A DNA stretch of 64,000 bases from Bacteroidaceae bacterium (GTDB taxonomy: Bacteria; Bacteroidota; Bacteroidia; Bacteroidales; Bacteroidaceae), in NCBI GenBank assembly GCA_024401305.1, contig JAKSLI010000005.1, forward strand, positions 19,333 through 83,332, written 5' to 3'. The notes below the pieces were generated by a model that saw only the letters and a list, made by a program, of their open reading frames with translations, was not told the origin of the DNA and did not search any database. Each line of letters starts with the position of its first letter. Within the stretch, counting starts at the first letter, position 1. Position numbers and translations under genes: made by a program. Below are positions 17,739-27,246 of the stretch, piece by piece.

Positions 17739-19175
17739 CTATGCTAATCGTTTGAGCAGTTTGATGAGTACCTTGTAGATGTTGTTTATTGTGGCTATTT
17801 CCACACGCTCCTTTGTGGAGTGAGGCTCGATGATGCGTGGACCAATGCAGGCAATCTCAATACCGGGGAATTTCTGTACATAATAGCCAGCTTCAAGAAC
17901 GAAGTGCATGGCTACCTTACGAGGCGAGAAACCAAGGATGTCGCGGAAGGTGTTGTCTACGAGCTTCATATAGTCAGATTGTTGATTTTCCTGCCATCCG
18001 GGGGTGTTCATGACCACCTCAACATCTGCACCATAGCCTTCAAACTCATGTGTGCAGACCTTTGCCCATTCTACCATCTCCACGTCGTCAAAGCTGCGGG
18101 TGTGGCATGATGCCGTCAGGTATCCGTCCTTTGTAGTGATACGACCGATATTGTTGCTCGTCATCGGGGTATCTGGCAGCAGTTCGTGCATACGGATAAC
18201 TCCACAAGGCAGATTGTCTATCATGCGGAGAATGTCTTCTGTAGAAGTGATAACGCCTCCCTCGTACGATGTCTTCTCAATGGTCATTGCAATGTCAGGC
18301 TCATCGGGATACATTATCTTTATTCGTTGGGCATGAAGTTCGATTATCTTAACGAGGTCATCTTCTTGCTCTGCATTTACAGCAACAATCGCTGTGCAGC
18401 AACCAGGGATGGAAGCATTCGCCACACCGCCGTCGATGTCAGCCACATAGAGCATCGGGCAACCAGTTTCCATGGCTGCTCTCAGCACATGACACATTTC
18501 CTTATTTGCATTTATTCTGCCCTTGTTGATGTCAACGCCCGAATGTCCGCCGAGTCCACCACTTATCTGAACCTTGTAGAAGCGGTTTACCTCCGGAACA
18601 TCAAATTTGGCGATAGGCAGTCGCGCTATTTGCAAATAAGCCCCCGCAGCACCCACGGTGATGGTGTCATAATCCTCGCTGTCAAGGTTTATGACCTTCC
18701 TTCCCTTGATGAAATCCGTCTTCATGGCAGCAGCACCACTCATGCCGTCTTCTTCGTTGGTAGTGGTGAGCACTTCCAACGGACCGTGAACTATTGTGTC
18801 GTCAGCTAAAACCGCAAGTGCCATGCTAAGGCCAATGCCATTGTCGGCGCCCAACGACGTGCCGCGAGCCTTCATCCAACCGTCTTCCATGTATGCCTCA
18901 ATGCCGTCTGTCAAGGGGTTGAACTCACGTGTGCCGTCACCTACGGCTACCATGTCCATGTGGTTAAGCAGCACTACAGGTTCGGCATCCTCGTGTCCAG
19001 GTGTAGCAGGTTTGCGTATTACCACACAATTCTCTTCGTCGCGACTGTATTCCAAGCCAAGCCCTTTTGCATACTGGCAAAGGAAGTCGGCCACCTTCTC
19101 TTCATGATGAGAAGGACGGGGTATGCGGTTCAGTTCGCTGAATATGCTGTAAACATTATTTTCCTTGATGTTCAT
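17739..19175 (-). CDS. pepD: Aminoacyl-histidine dipeptidase (PepD, M20 family)
   Basis: The ATG at 19175 gives the usual start MNIKENNVYSIFSELNRIPRPS and a 478-aa chain. Metal and catalytic residues of the M20C family are visible: NHMDMVAVG, SLGADNGIG, TTNEEDGMSG, NLDSED and the C-terminal His in IIEPHSTKE. A lid/dimerisation domain with GGHSGVDINKGR is present. It hydrolyses dipeptides with broad specificity in the cytoplasm. The gene is monocistronic with a good promoter. Confidence 0.92.
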   Translation of the reverse strand: MNIKENNVYSIFSELNRIPRPSHHEEKVADFLCQYAKGLGLEYSRDEENCVVIRKPATPGHEDAEPVVLLNHMDMVAVGDGTREFNPLTDGIEAYMEDGWMKARGTSLGADNGIGLSMALAVLADDTIVHGPLEVLTTTNEEDGMSGAAAMKTDFIKGRKVINLDSEDYDTITVGAAGAYLQIARLPIAKFDVPEVNRFYKVQISGGLGGHSGVDINKGRINANKEMCHVLRAAMETGCPMLYVADIDGGVANASIPGCCTAIVAVNAEQEDDLVKIIELHAQRIKIMYPDEPDIAMTIEKTSYEGGVITSTEDILRMIDNLPCGVIRMHELLPDTPMTSNNIGRITTKDGYLTASCHTRSFDDVEMVEWAKVCTHEFEGYGADVEVVMNTPGWQENQQSDYMKLVDNTFRDILGFSPRKVAMHFVLEAGYYVQKFPGIEIACIGPRIIEPHSTKERVEIATINNIYKVLIKLLKRLA

Positions 19176-19214
19176 GATTGGGGAATTGTTTGTTTGAATG
19201 TGTTTATTCGACTG

Positions 19215-19245
19215 CAAAGGTACGAATAAGTGAGAAGAATACAAA
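19215..19245 (-). promoter_or_regulatory. Promoter of pepD
   Basis: Minus strand TTTG (19245-19242), 19 bp, TACCTTTG (19222-19215), about 35 nt before the chosen ATG, which supports that start. Confidence 0.7.
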
Positions 19246-19352
19246 ATAAACTTTTGTTTTTATTCTCGAGCGCATGTGACTTTGATGGGAATGCTGTTTA
19301 GTGTGCGGTGCGCAGCCAATTACGCATTACGCATTACCCTTCGCATGCGAAA

Positions 19353-19721
19353 CTACTGATACTTGCATCTTACGGCTTTCGGAAGCTTTGAAACAACGAG
19401 TTCGTATGACTCCTTAATCCAAGCAGTTACGAGTTCTTCATCGAGCATTTCATAGTAAACATCGCTCCAATGCTTCTTGTTCCAATGCCACGCAGGAGTA
19501 ACAGCGGAATACTGTTCACGAAGTTCCTCATTCCTGTCGGGGGTGAGTTTCAGGGCAAACCTTGGTTCGCTGTCCTTCATGTCCTGCTGATCACTGCCAA
19601 GCCATAGGCACAGGAATATCTTGCCTTCTATGCGGAAGGTTATGATGTCGTCGCCAAACGGCTGGTCTTCGGTCACACCATTGATGGAAAGTGCGTATTC
19701 TCTTACTTGTTCAATGTCCAT
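19353..19721 (-). CDS. YjbR/MmcQ-family protein
   Basis: A 122-aa single-domain protein of the YjbR/CyaY-like fold: PFGDDIITFRIEGKIF (about 21-36), LKLTPDRNEELREQ, and the characteristic YSAVTPAWHWNKKHWSDV (about 71-88). Members are cytoplasmic and described as DNA-binding-like, but no function is firmly established. It lies 33 nt downstream of the SDR gene on the same strand, so probably the last gene of a BASS-SDR-YjbR transcript. Confidence 0.85.
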   Translation of the reverse strand: MDIEQVREYALSINGVTEDQPFGDDIITFRIEGKIFLCLWLGSDQQDMKDSEPRFALKLTPDRNEELREQYSAVTPAWHWNKKHWSDVYYEMLDEELVTAWIKESYELVVSKLPKAVRCKYQ

Positions 19722-19754
19722 TTTAATTATGCTTTTGTGTACAAGTTTTCAGGT

Positions 19755-20486
19755 TTAGTTTGTTATTCTCATTCGTTCCCATAAACAAGAAGGGAGTAAT
19801 CTCCAAAAGAAGCAGACTATTTTGTATTTCCAATCGATTGTTGCCTTGCGTTTGCCTGCAAGAACAGCTCTCAGAATGTGTTTTACAGCATACTCGGTTG
19901 CCATCTGCAATGGGAAGTTGCTGCCAGCGATGAAGTCTGTTTCCACGAAACCAGGGCGAATGTCTGTGAACTTTATGTCCAGCTTCTGCATGTGTGCCAA
20001 CTGTGCAAGGGCTTCGATGTAAATCCAATCGAAGCGTTTCGTTGCGGAATATGAAGGTGCAGCGCCAAGGCCTTTGGTTCCTGCAACACTTGATATGACT
20101 GCTATGCGTCCGCTCTTGCCAGTTGTCTTATAATAGTTAAAGGCTGTGTCAATCATTTGCGTGAAACCATAGGTGTTGGTTAGAACCGTTTGTTTCTCTA
20201 TCTCAACATTCAAAGCTTCGTTCTGTTTTCCGTAGCCAGAACTATGGAAATACAAGTCCATACCTCCCATTTCACTGATGAGTTCAAGAAGGAGCGAAGG
20301 CGCATTGTCTGCGATTACATCTATCACCTTAGTGTGAACCATTTCCGGTGCAAGAGCCTTTATTTTCTCCAATTCCTCACTTCTGCGTCCAGCTACACCG
20401 ATTGTGTAACCATCTTTTAAAAGTCCCAATGCCACACCCTTGCCAAGGCCTGATGTGGCTCCCATTATGATAGCTCGTTTGTTCAT
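19755..20486 (-). CDS. Short-chain dehydrogenase/reductase (SDR)
   Basis: A 243-aa classical SDR. The cofactor-binding GATSGLGKG motif is at residues 8-16, the substrate/catalytic Ser in VISSVAG (about 132-138), and Y-S-A-T-K at about 148-152. A hydrophobic C-terminal tail (IVCFFWRLLP) may contact the membrane. The substrate is unknown. The start is one base past the stop of the BASS transporter gene, so the pair is tightly coupled. Confidence 0.88.
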   Translation of the reverse strand: MNKRAIIMGATSGLGKGVALGLLKDGYTIGVAGRRSEELEKIKALAPEMVHTKVIDVIADNAPSLLLELISEMGGMDLYFHSSGYGKQNEALNVEIEKQTVLTNTYGFTQMIDTAFNYYKTTGKSGRIAVISSVAGTKGLGAAPSYSATKRFDWIYIEALAQLAHMQKLDIKFTDIRPGFVETDFIAGSNFPLQMATEYAVKHILRAVLAGKRKATIDWKYKIVCFFWRLLPSCLWERMRITN

Positions 20487-20487
20487 G

Positions 20488-21429
20488 TTATTTCTTACTA
20501 TTAATCTTCTTAAAAACAGAAGCCGCTATGCTTCCCGATAAATTATGCCATGTGGAAAAGATGGCTCCTGGTACAGCTGCGAGCGGGAACATCGCAAAGT
20601 GTGTGGCGGCAAGCGATGTTGCAAGACCTGAGTTCTGCATGCCAACCTCGATGGATATGGCTGTTCGCTTATCGTGCGGCATACTTAATAACCTGCCTGC
20701 TGCATAGCCAAGAGTCAGTCCTAACACGTTGTGAAGGATGACGGCAACTCCCACCAAAAGACTGCATGAGAGGATGTTTGTGGAGTTGTGAGATACTATA
20801 ATGCCGATGATGGCGGCAATGGCAAGTGTGGAAATCATAGGTAATAGTGGAGTCACTTTCTCCGTGAACTTACCCAAGTATTTGTTTACAACCAAGCCTA
20901 AAACAATTGGAACGATAACTACTTGCACTATGCTCAGGAACATTCCTATCATGTCAACGGCAACTTCTTTGCCAGCAAGAAGATATACGAGCGCAGGAGT
21001 GACGAAAGGAGCGAGTAGGGTAGAGACACCTGTCATGGCAACGCTGAGCGCAATGTCGCCTTGTGCAAGATAACAGATGACATTGCTTGCTGTACCTCCT
21101 GGACAACAACCTACAAGAATTACTCCAAGGGCAAGTTCAGTGGGAAGCTGTAGCAATTTGCACAATAGCCAAGCTACCAAGGGCATGACGATAAACTGTG
21201 CCAACTCTCCTATGAATATGTCTTTGGGACGCATCAGCACCGGTCTGAAATCGCTGGGTTTTAAGGTTAATCCCATGCCAAACATGACAACGCCAAGCAT
21301 TGGTGTGATGCTTGATGTGCTTATCCAGTTGAAGGAACTGGGTAGGAATAGCGCCAATGCCGTTACCAATACCACAACAATAGTGATGTTGGATGCTATG
21401 AATGATGATATTTTATAGAGTTGTTGCAT
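20488..21429 (-). CDS. Bile acid:sodium symporter (BASS) family transporter
   Basis: A 313-aa inner-membrane protein with about nine to ten hydrophobic helices. Family motifs are visible: GVVMFGMGLTL (about 46-56), VGCCPGGTASNVICYLAQGD (about 105-124) forming a discontinuous Na-binding helix, and EVGMQNSGLA (about 261-270). BASS transporters import bile acids, pantoate, pyruvate or other organic anions with sodium; the substrate cannot be assigned. It is the first gene of the BASS-SDR pair. Confidence 0.9.
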   Translation of the reverse strand: MQQLYKISSFIASNITIVVVLVTALALFLPSSFNWISTSSITPMLGVVMFGMGLTLKPSDFRPVLMRPKDIFIGELAQFIVMPLVAWLLCKLLQLPTELALGVILVGCCPGGTASNVICYLAQGDIALSVAMTGVSTLLAPFVTPALVYLLAGKEVAVDMIGMFLSIVQVVIVPIVLGLVVNKYLGKFTEKVTPLLPMISTLAIAAIIGIIVSHNSTNILSCSLLVGVAVILHNVLGLTLGYAAGRLLSMPHDKRTAISIEVGMQNSGLATSLAATHFAMFPLAAVPGAIFSTWHNLSGSIAASVFKKINSKK

Positions 21430-21485
21430 ACATTTATTATATAGTAAGCCCTATGCCGGCATCGTAAGCTTACTGATAAAAAAGA

Positions 21486-21524
21486 AACCCTCAACTTCTT
21501 GAATTTCAAGACTTTGAGGGATTT
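21486..21524 (-). terminator. Terminator downstream of tRNA-Cys
   Basis: CCCTCAA pairs with TTGAGGG, with an inner CTTGAA/TTCAAG stem. On the minus strand it is followed by TTTCTTTTTT. Confidence 0.8.
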
Positions 21525-21530
21525 CTTCTG

Positions 21531-21602
21531 AGGTGCGTTGCGGAGTCGAACCGCACTAACTGGTTTTGCAGACCAGGGACTAAACCGCTCATCCAACGCA
21601 CC
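21531..21602 (-). tRNA. tRNA-Cys (anticodon GCA)
   Basis: A 72-nt minus-strand cloverleaf: acceptor GGTGCGT/ACGCACC, anticodon stem CTGGT/ACCAG with loop CTGCAAA, discriminator T. The promoter box TACCTTTG (21630-21623) lies just upstream and a strong terminator just downstream. The remaining intergenic DNA to 21877 shows no gene; it has an AAAGTTTAAAGTT-type simple repeat near 21632-21665. Confidence 0.95.
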
Positions 21603-21877
21603 ATTGTTTGGTTTAGCGGGTGCAAAGGTACTAAAAAGTTTAAAGTTTAGGCTTTAAAGTTCAAAGTATTTGCTGATGTGCGGCGTTTTGTTGATGTTTG
21701 TCAGTGTATTATTTTGGGAATATCCGCAGATTCAACCTAATTCACGCAGATAATTTGTTTTAATAACGAACACGAATCTCTCGAATCTCACTAATCTAAA
21801 TGAGCACATCTGAATTCGTGCAATTCGTGTTCAAAATAAAAAACATAAAGAGTAATTTGTGTTTATAACATCTATGC

Positions 21878-23362
21878 CTATTGGTTTGTATATGAATAAA
21901 TAGTGTTTCGCTGAGGCTTTACTCCCTTCTTTTTGAAGAGTTCTGCTACTGTTACGAATTGGTAGCCTTGCTTCTTCAATTCAGGAATAATTAGGTCGAT
22001 GGCTTCAACGGTATTCTTATTGCCTTCCATATCGTGCAGAAGTACAATCATTCCGTCCTTTGCCTCCTTCACGATCTTCTCGTAGCGCTGTGTGCTGGTG
22101 ACACTTGGCTCCCAATCGTTGCAGCCTATGCCGCAGATGAACGGAAGTTCTATTGCGTCATACATGCTTTGGCTTACATTAATATATGGAGGACGGAAGA
22201 ACTGAGGATTACGACCAGTATATTTCTTTACGAGATTGGAAGTATAACTGATTTCCGATTGCAGACTGTCCTTGCTCACTTTGTCAAGGTTATTTGCGTG
22301 GGTGCGAGAGTGGTTTTCCACATCACATCCCATCTTTGTTGCGCGTACCATGGCAGCTGCTGTCTGCTCGTTGATATTGTTGCCAATGACAAAGAAGGAG
22401 CCCGTTACATTATGCTTCTCCAGAACATCGAGCATTTGCATGGTCGTGGTAAGGTTTGGACCATCGTCGAAACTTAGCGAGATGAGTTTCTTTGCTCCTT
22501 CGCGATTCAGGAAATCAAGGGCATGGTTGATGGTTTGAATCTTATGCTCGGCAGGAGGAAACCCGTGTGTACCATCCTTTATGATGTGGAATTCAGGCGA
22601 ATTGAAGGCTTTGTCGGCTCGTTCCATGGAGTTGAATCCCGTTACGCTATCCTTGTCGCCATAGATTATTGTCACCGGACCCTTGTATTTCTTCACATCC
22701 TCATAGACATCGTATGAAAGGAGCTTGTCGTAATATACATGGCTGATGTTCAAGCCCATAACATCGTAGCTTTCAGCATGATGCGCCTCTTTAGGATGAA
22801 TGTTCCTTGCGTGGTCAGGGATGAGTAGGGCAGGGTAGATGAGAATCAAACCGGCTATCTTCTTAGGATTGGCAGCTGCCGTGATTGAAGAAACGAGACC
22901 TCCCTGGCTATATCCCATGAGATAAATCCTTTTCTTGTCAACCCACTTCATCTTGCTGACGACTTTCATGACAGCTTCCGCATCAGCCTGTTCGGTGAAC
23001 ACGGACATCTCCGTCGATTTTCCTTCGCTCTTGCTAACCTTGCCACCGCCACAGAAATCGAAGAGCACGCATCCGTAACCGCTCTTTGCCAGAGCCTTTG
23101 CGTAAGGTTCCGGTTCGCCGTACGAAGAGTTGTAGCCATGGCAATGTATTACCATTGGCACCTTCTTGTCGTCGGCTGTCTTTGGGCGGTATATTCTGCC
23201 GAATATTCTTAAACCGTCACGAGAGCAGACCAAGTCTTCTTCCGTATAGTCAACGAAATCCTTGTAGTTGGTAACTGTGGAATAATCCAACACCTCATGC
23301 TGGGCAATTGCCGATACGGAGCCGAGAAGCAGGTAACTGCAGAGAAAGAGGAATTGTTTCAT
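21878..23362 (-). CDS. Secreted alpha/beta hydrolase fused to a polysaccharide deacetylase (CE4) domain
   Basis: A 494-aa two-enzyme chain with a signal peptide (1-20, SAIAQ). Residues about 38-285 are an alpha/beta hydrolase: HCHGYNSSYGE, the nucleophile in GYSQGG (about 149), acid DKDSVTG and His in DGTHGFP (about 265). Residues about 292-480 are a NodB/CE4 domain: SFDDGP (metal Asp), ENHSRTHANN (metal His), RPPYIN, and LHDMEG (catalytic His). All key residues of both domains appear present. A dual esterase/deacetylase acting on acylated glycan or peptidoglycan is inferred. It precedes no obvious partner except the GH13 gene upstream (42 nt). Confidence 0.88.
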   Translation of the reverse strand: MKQFLFLCSYLLLGSVSAIAQHEVLDYSTVTNYKDFVDYTEEDLVCSRDGLRIFGRIYRPKTADDKKVPMVIHCHGYNSSYGEPEPYAKALAKSGYGCVLFDFCGGGKVSKSEGKSTEMSVFTEQADAEAVMKVVSKMKWVDKKRIYLMGYSQGGLVSSITAAANPKKIAGLILIYPALLIPDHARNIHPKEAHHAESYDVMGLNISHVYYDKLLSYDVYEDVKKYKGPVTIIYGDKDSVTGFNSMERADKAFNSPEFHIIKDGTHGFPPAEHKIQTINHALDFLNREGAKKLISLSFDDGPNLTTTMQMLDVLEKHNVTGSFFVIGNNINEQTAAAMVRATKMGCDVENHSRTHANNLDKVSKDSLQSEISYTSNLVKKYTGRNPQFFRPPYINVSQSMYDAIELPFICGIGCNDWEPSVTSTQRYEKIVKEAKDGMIVLLHDMEGNKNTVEAIDLIIPELKKQGYQFVTVAELFKKKGVKPQRNTIYSYTNQ

Positions 23363-23404
23363 GGATAAATGTGAGTTTAGGGTTATGGATTAGAGCCGAT
23401 ATTC

Positions 23405-25429
23405 TTAGTATTCGAGGATGAGGCTTTGGCGTGGCTTGAGCTTGAAGTCTTCCGATATGTTGTATTTTCTGCCAGATGTCACGTCCTTTGCAACTGTTCC
23501 TGACGGTACGGCTTCAGCGTATCGCTTTGCCTGGAAAGTGGCTTCGCTCTTCGTGCCGTTGAGAACCACGAGCACGCTCTTGCCGTTGTAGTGGCGGTTT
23601 ATTACATAAACGCCGTCAACAGGACACCATTGCGTCTGCTTTCCCTTGATGATGACATCGTTGCCCTGACGCCAGTGGAGAAGCTTTGAGACCCAACGGA
23701 ACATGGCTTTCTCCGATTGCGTCATGCCTTCCTGCGTGAAAGCATTCTTCGTGTCGCCTGCCCATCCGCCTGGGAAATCGTTGCGGACATAGCCGTCCGT
23801 GATCTCCTTCGTGCCGTTCATGAGAATCTCCGTGCCGTAGTAGAGCTGAGGGATTCGCTTTATGGTGAGCAATACGGAGAGCGCCTGCTTGAGAGCGAGA
23901 GTGTCCTTCGTCTTGCCGAGGAAACGGTCGGTGTCGTGATTGTCGAGGAAAGCCATCACCGACGATGGGTTAGGGTAGAGGTAGTCATACACGAGGTTGT
24001 TGTAGATCTTGTTGAAACCGTTCCACCAAGCGTCAGTCTCCTCGTATTTCGTAGCAGCGCCAATCTTCTCGTAGAAGGCGAAGTCCATCACCGTAGGGAG
24101 GTTGGAGTTTATGAGCTGCTGCGTATTGGTCTCCTTGCGAGCTTCCACGCGGTTGCTGCTGTCCTTCACGAAGTCCTTCTGCCAAGCCGCAGTATAGGCA
24201 GGTTCAGTGACCCATGTCTCGCCAACGACATTGTAGTTTGGATATTCCTCGAGAAGTTCCTTCATCCATCTTGCCATGCCTTCCTTGAAAGCGTAAGGGT
24301 AAGTGTCCATGCGAATGCCGTCTATACCAACGGTCTCTATCCACCAGAAGGAGTTCTGGATAAGGTAACGCATCACATGAGGGTTGCGCTGGTTGAGGTC
24401 AGGCATCGAAGGCACGAACCAGCCTTCGGTAGTTTCCTTGAGGTCAATCTTTGAAGCGTATGGGTCGAGTACAGGAGTCAGCTTGTAGTTCGTCTGTACA
24501 TACTGCTCGTTTGTAGGGGGAGTTGCCATAACCGACTGACCTTCAGGATTCTTCTGCTCGCTTGCGTTTTCCTTGTTTGTAGCTTGAGCCTCTGGGGAAA
24601 GCCATTCAGGGGTGTTGAACCAATCGTCAGAAGGCATGTCGGCTACCCAAGGGTGGTCGAAGCCGCAATGGTTGAATATCATGTCCATGACTATCTTGAG
24701 GCCTTTCTGGTGCGCCTCGTCGCAAAGCTGGCGATACTGTTCGTTCGTGCCGAAGAAAGGATCCACGCGGTAGTAGTCGGTAGTGGCGTAGCCGTGGTAA
24801 GTGCTTTGTTCGCCCGCATCAGGAGAGTTGTTCTCGAGGACGGGAGTAAACCATAGGGCGGTCACGCCGAGCTTGTTGAAATAGTCAAGGTTCTGGCGTA
24901 TTCCTTCGAGGTTGCCGCCGTGGCGAAGTGAAGGCTTTGTGCGGTCGATGCGGCGTTTGTCAGAAGCTGACGCTTCAGACACAGGGGCTTTCTTTTTTGA
25001 CTTTGCCTTTGCTGTTGTGGCTGTTAGTGGGGCAGAGGCAAAACGGTCGGGCATGAGCATGTAGAGCACATCGGCGTTGGTGAATCCCTTGCGGTCCTTG
25101 CCCGCCATTTCGCGCTCCTTGAGTTCATACTTCTGCTTGACGGTCTTCTTGCCGATCTTGAAGCTTAGCGTCATCTCGCCGGCTTTCGCATTGGCGATGT
25201 CGAGGTAAACGAGGAGATAGTTGGGCGATTTCAGTCGCACCACATCCTCTATCCTCACGCCCTCATAGTCGGTAGTGACCTCGGCATTCCTGATGCCTTC
25301 GCCATAAACCATGAGTTGGAGTTTCGGGTTCTTCATTCCGACATACCAGTTGGTAGGGTCGATACGGTAAGCAAAAGAATTCTGCCACATAATACAGAAC
25401 AGAAAGATTAGGGTTAGTATTCGTTTCAT
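23405..25429 (-). CDS. Secreted alpha-glucan hydrolase, GH13 (SusA/neopullulanase-like)
   Basis: The ATG at 25429 gives a signal peptide (MKRILTLIFLFCIMWQNSFA) and a 674-aa chain. An N-terminal beta-sandwich (about 22-115) precedes the barrel, with an Ala/Lys-rich insertion near 135-160. GH13 regions are intact: DMIFNHCG (I), GIRMDTYPY (II, nucleophile Asp), VVGETWV (III, acid Glu) and FLDNHDTDRF (IV). A C-terminal beta domain is present. It hydrolyses starch-derived oligosaccharides, cyclodextrins or pullulan in the periplasm, as SusA does in Bacteroides. A -7 box TAACTTTG (25461-25454) lies 25 nt upstream. The rest of the Sus system is not in the window. Confidence 0.9.
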   Translation of the reverse strand: MKRILTLIFLFCIMWQNSFAYRIDPTNWYVGMKNPKLQLMVYGEGIRNAEVTTDYEGVRIEDVVRLKSPNYLLVYLDIANAKAGEMTLSFKIGKKTVKQKYELKEREMAGKDRKGFTNADVLYMLMPDRFASAPLTATTAKAKSKKKAPVSEASASDKRRIDRTKPSLRHGGNLEGIRQNLDYFNKLGVTALWFTPVLENNSPDAGEQSTYHGYATTDYYRVDPFFGTNEQYRQLCDEAHQKGLKIVMDMIFNHCGFDHPWVADMPSDDWFNTPEWLSPEAQATNKENASEQKNPEGQSVMATPPTNEQYVQTNYKLTPVLDPYASKIDLKETTEGWFVPSMPDLNQRNPHVMRYLIQNSFWWIETVGIDGIRMDTYPYAFKEGMARWMKELLEEYPNYNVVGETWVTEPAYTAAWQKDFVKDSSNRVEARKETNTQQLINSNLPTVMDFAFYEKIGAATKYEETDAWWNGFNKIYNNLVYDYLYPNPSSVMAFLDNHDTDRFLGKTKDTLALKQALSVLLTIKRIPQLYYGTEILMNGTKEITDGYVRNDFPGGWAGDTKNAFTQEGMTQSEKAMFRWVSKLLHWRQGNDVIIKGKQTQWCPVDGVYVINRHYNGKSVLVVLNGTKSEATFQAKRYAEAVPSGTVAKDVTSGRKYNISEDFKLKPRQSLILEY

Positions 25430-25461
25430 TGTTGAGTTTTTTTGTTTTGCGTGCAAAGTTA

Positions 25462-25797
25462 AAGTTTTTTGTTGAAATAGAGAAAAAAACTTCGAGAATA
25501 GTTCAGTAAATCTTTGCTATCGTTTGCGAAACATGAATTACGAAGGGAAAACGGTAAGTTTGTTTTCGAGGCGATTTATAGAAATTTGCAGATGGTTTTG
25601 ACATCGATGACTATGCTGACAATGTGGCACGCGAAATCCGCAACGCTCTCAAGGGCCTCGTAGAGGGTTCGTATGCTTTTTTGCACAAAGGGGTCTGACC
25701 CTCCCCCCTGAGGGGGCGAACGGGAGAGCGGAGTAACATCTCCAATCGGGGGAGTAGTATGACTCGTTCGCTGAGAAATTATCTAGAAAAAAGAAAA
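25462..25797. other. Gene-free stretch with coding remnant and GC-rich palindrome
   Basis: A 38-codon open frame between stops (25582-25698, KFADGFDIDDYADNVAREI... ending FLHKGV) has coding composition but no start and is probably a gene relic. It runs into a GC-rich element (25692-25765; CCCTCCCCCCTGAGGGGG) related to sequences inside the acyl-ACP synthetase gene at 50583-50610 and 52062-52180. Confidence 0.4.
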
Positions 25798-25829
25798 GAG
25801 TGCTTCCGATGATTATGTCGGAAGCACTC
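25798..25829 (-). terminator. Terminator of gdhA
   Basis: A perfect 12-bp stem GAGTGCTTCCGA/TCGGAAGCACTC with an 8-nt loop; on the minus strand it is followed by TTTTCTTTTTT. A second hairpin (25864-25896, TGAGCC/GGCTCA outer stem) lies between it and the stop codon. Confidence 0.85.
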
Positions 25830-25905
25830 TTTGTATTAACTAATAAAACAGTGTGTCTATGGATGAGCCATTCAAAGGGTGAACCTTTGACGGCTCAGTT
25901 TATAA

Positions 25906-27246
25906 TTAGACGATACCCTGAGCCATCATAGCTTTAGCAACCTTCATGAAGCCTGCTACGTTAGCACCCTTCACGTAGTTTACATAGCCGTCAGCCTCTG
26001 TACCGTACTTAACACAGTTCTCGTGGATGTTCTCCATGATCCAGAGGAGCTTAGCGTCAACTTCTTCAGAAGTCCAGTTGAGACGCTGTGAGTTCTGAGC
26101 CATTTCGAGACCTGATACTGATACACCACCAGCGTTAGAAGCCTTACCTGGAGAGTAGAGGATCTTAGCGTCCTGGAATACCTTGATAGCCTCTGGACGT
26201 GTAGGCATGTTAGCACCCTCAGCAACAGCGATAACACCGTTAGCTACGAGAGCCTTAGCAGCCTCCTCGTTGATCTCGTTCTGAGTAGCACATGGGAGAG
26301 CGATCTGACAACCCTTCTCGAACCAAGGCTTAGCACCCTCAACGTACTTAGCGTTTGGATACTTCTCAACGTACTCGCGGATACGACCACGCTCAACGTT
26401 CTTGAGCTCCATGATGTAGTCGAGCTTAGCGCGATCGATACCTTCTGGATCGTAGATGTAACCGTCAGAGTCAGACATTGTCATTGGAGTACCACCGAGC
26501 TGGAGAACCTTCTCTGCAGCGTACTGAGCAACGTTACCAGCACCTGAGATGAGAACCTTCTTGCCTGCAACTGTATCATTCTTAGTGTTGAGCATAGCGC
26601 GGAGGAAGTAAACTGTACCGTAACCTGTAGCTTCAGGACGGATGAGTGAACCACCGAACTCAAGACCCTTACCAGTGAGTACGCCTTCGAACTGACGAGT
26701 GTACTTCTTGTAAGCACCGAACATGTAACCTACCTCGCGGCCACCTACGCCGATGTCACCAGCAGGAACGTCGCAGTCAGCGCCGATGTGACGATAGAGC
26801 TCGAGCATGAATGCCTGGCAGAAACGCATAACCTCAGCGTTAGACTTGCCGCGTGGAGAGAAGTCTGAACCACCCTTAGCACCACCCATAGCGAGAGTAG
26901 TAAGAGAGTTCTTGAAAGTCTGCTCGAAAGCAAGGAACTTGAGGATAGAAAGGTTTACTGACTTATGGAAACGGATACCTCCCTTGTAAGGGCCGATAGC
27001 GTTGTTGTGCTGGATACGGTAACCCATGTTGTTCTGGATCTGACCCTTGTCGTCCATCCAAGAAACACGGAACTGATATACGCGATCTGGAATACAGAGG
27101 CGCTCGATGAGGTTAACTGCGTCAAACTCAGGGTGCTTGTTGTACTCCTCTTCGATAGTACCGAGAACTTCTTCTACTGCCTGGATGTACTCAGGCTCAT
27201 TTGGGAATCTCTGCTTGAGATTCTCGAGAACTTTCTGTGCGTTCAT
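25906..27246 (-). CDS. gdhA: NADP-specific glutamate dehydrogenase
   Basis: The ATG at 27246 gives the typical MNAQKVLENLKQRFPNEPEYIQAV start and 446 codons. The catalytic segment GGAKGGSDFSPRGKS, the substrate loop GPYKGGIRFH and the cofactor site ISGAGNVAQYAAEK are intact. It assimilates ammonium by reductive amination of 2-oxoglutarate in the cytoplasm, a central nitrogen entry point in Bacteroidales. Codon use is strongly biased (many GCT/GCA, ACC/GTA pairs), suggesting high expression. Monocistronic, with a TAATTTTG -7 box at 27350-27343 and a strong terminator. Confidence 0.97.
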   Translation of the reverse strand: MNAQKVLENLKQRFPNEPEYIQAVEEVLGTIEEEYNKHPEFDAVNLIERLCIPDRVYQFRVSWMDDKGQIQNNMGYRIQHNNAIGPYKGGIRFHKSVNLSILKFLAFEQTFKNSLTTLAMGGAKGGSDFSPRGKSNAEVMRFCQAFMLELYRHIGADCDVPAGDIGVGGREVGYMFGAYKKYTRQFEGVLTGKGLEFGGSLIRPEATGYGTVYFLRAMLNTKNDTVAGKKVLISGAGNVAQYAAEKVLQLGGTPMTMSDSDGYIYDPEGIDRAKLDYIMELKNVERGRIREYVEKYPNAKYVEGAKPWFEKGCQIALPCATQNEINEEAAKALVANGVIAVAEGANMPTRPEAIKVFQDAKILYSPGKASNAGGVSVSGLEMAQNSQRLNWTSEEVDAKLLWIMENIHENCVKYGTEADGYVNYVKGANVAGFMKVAKAMMAQGIV

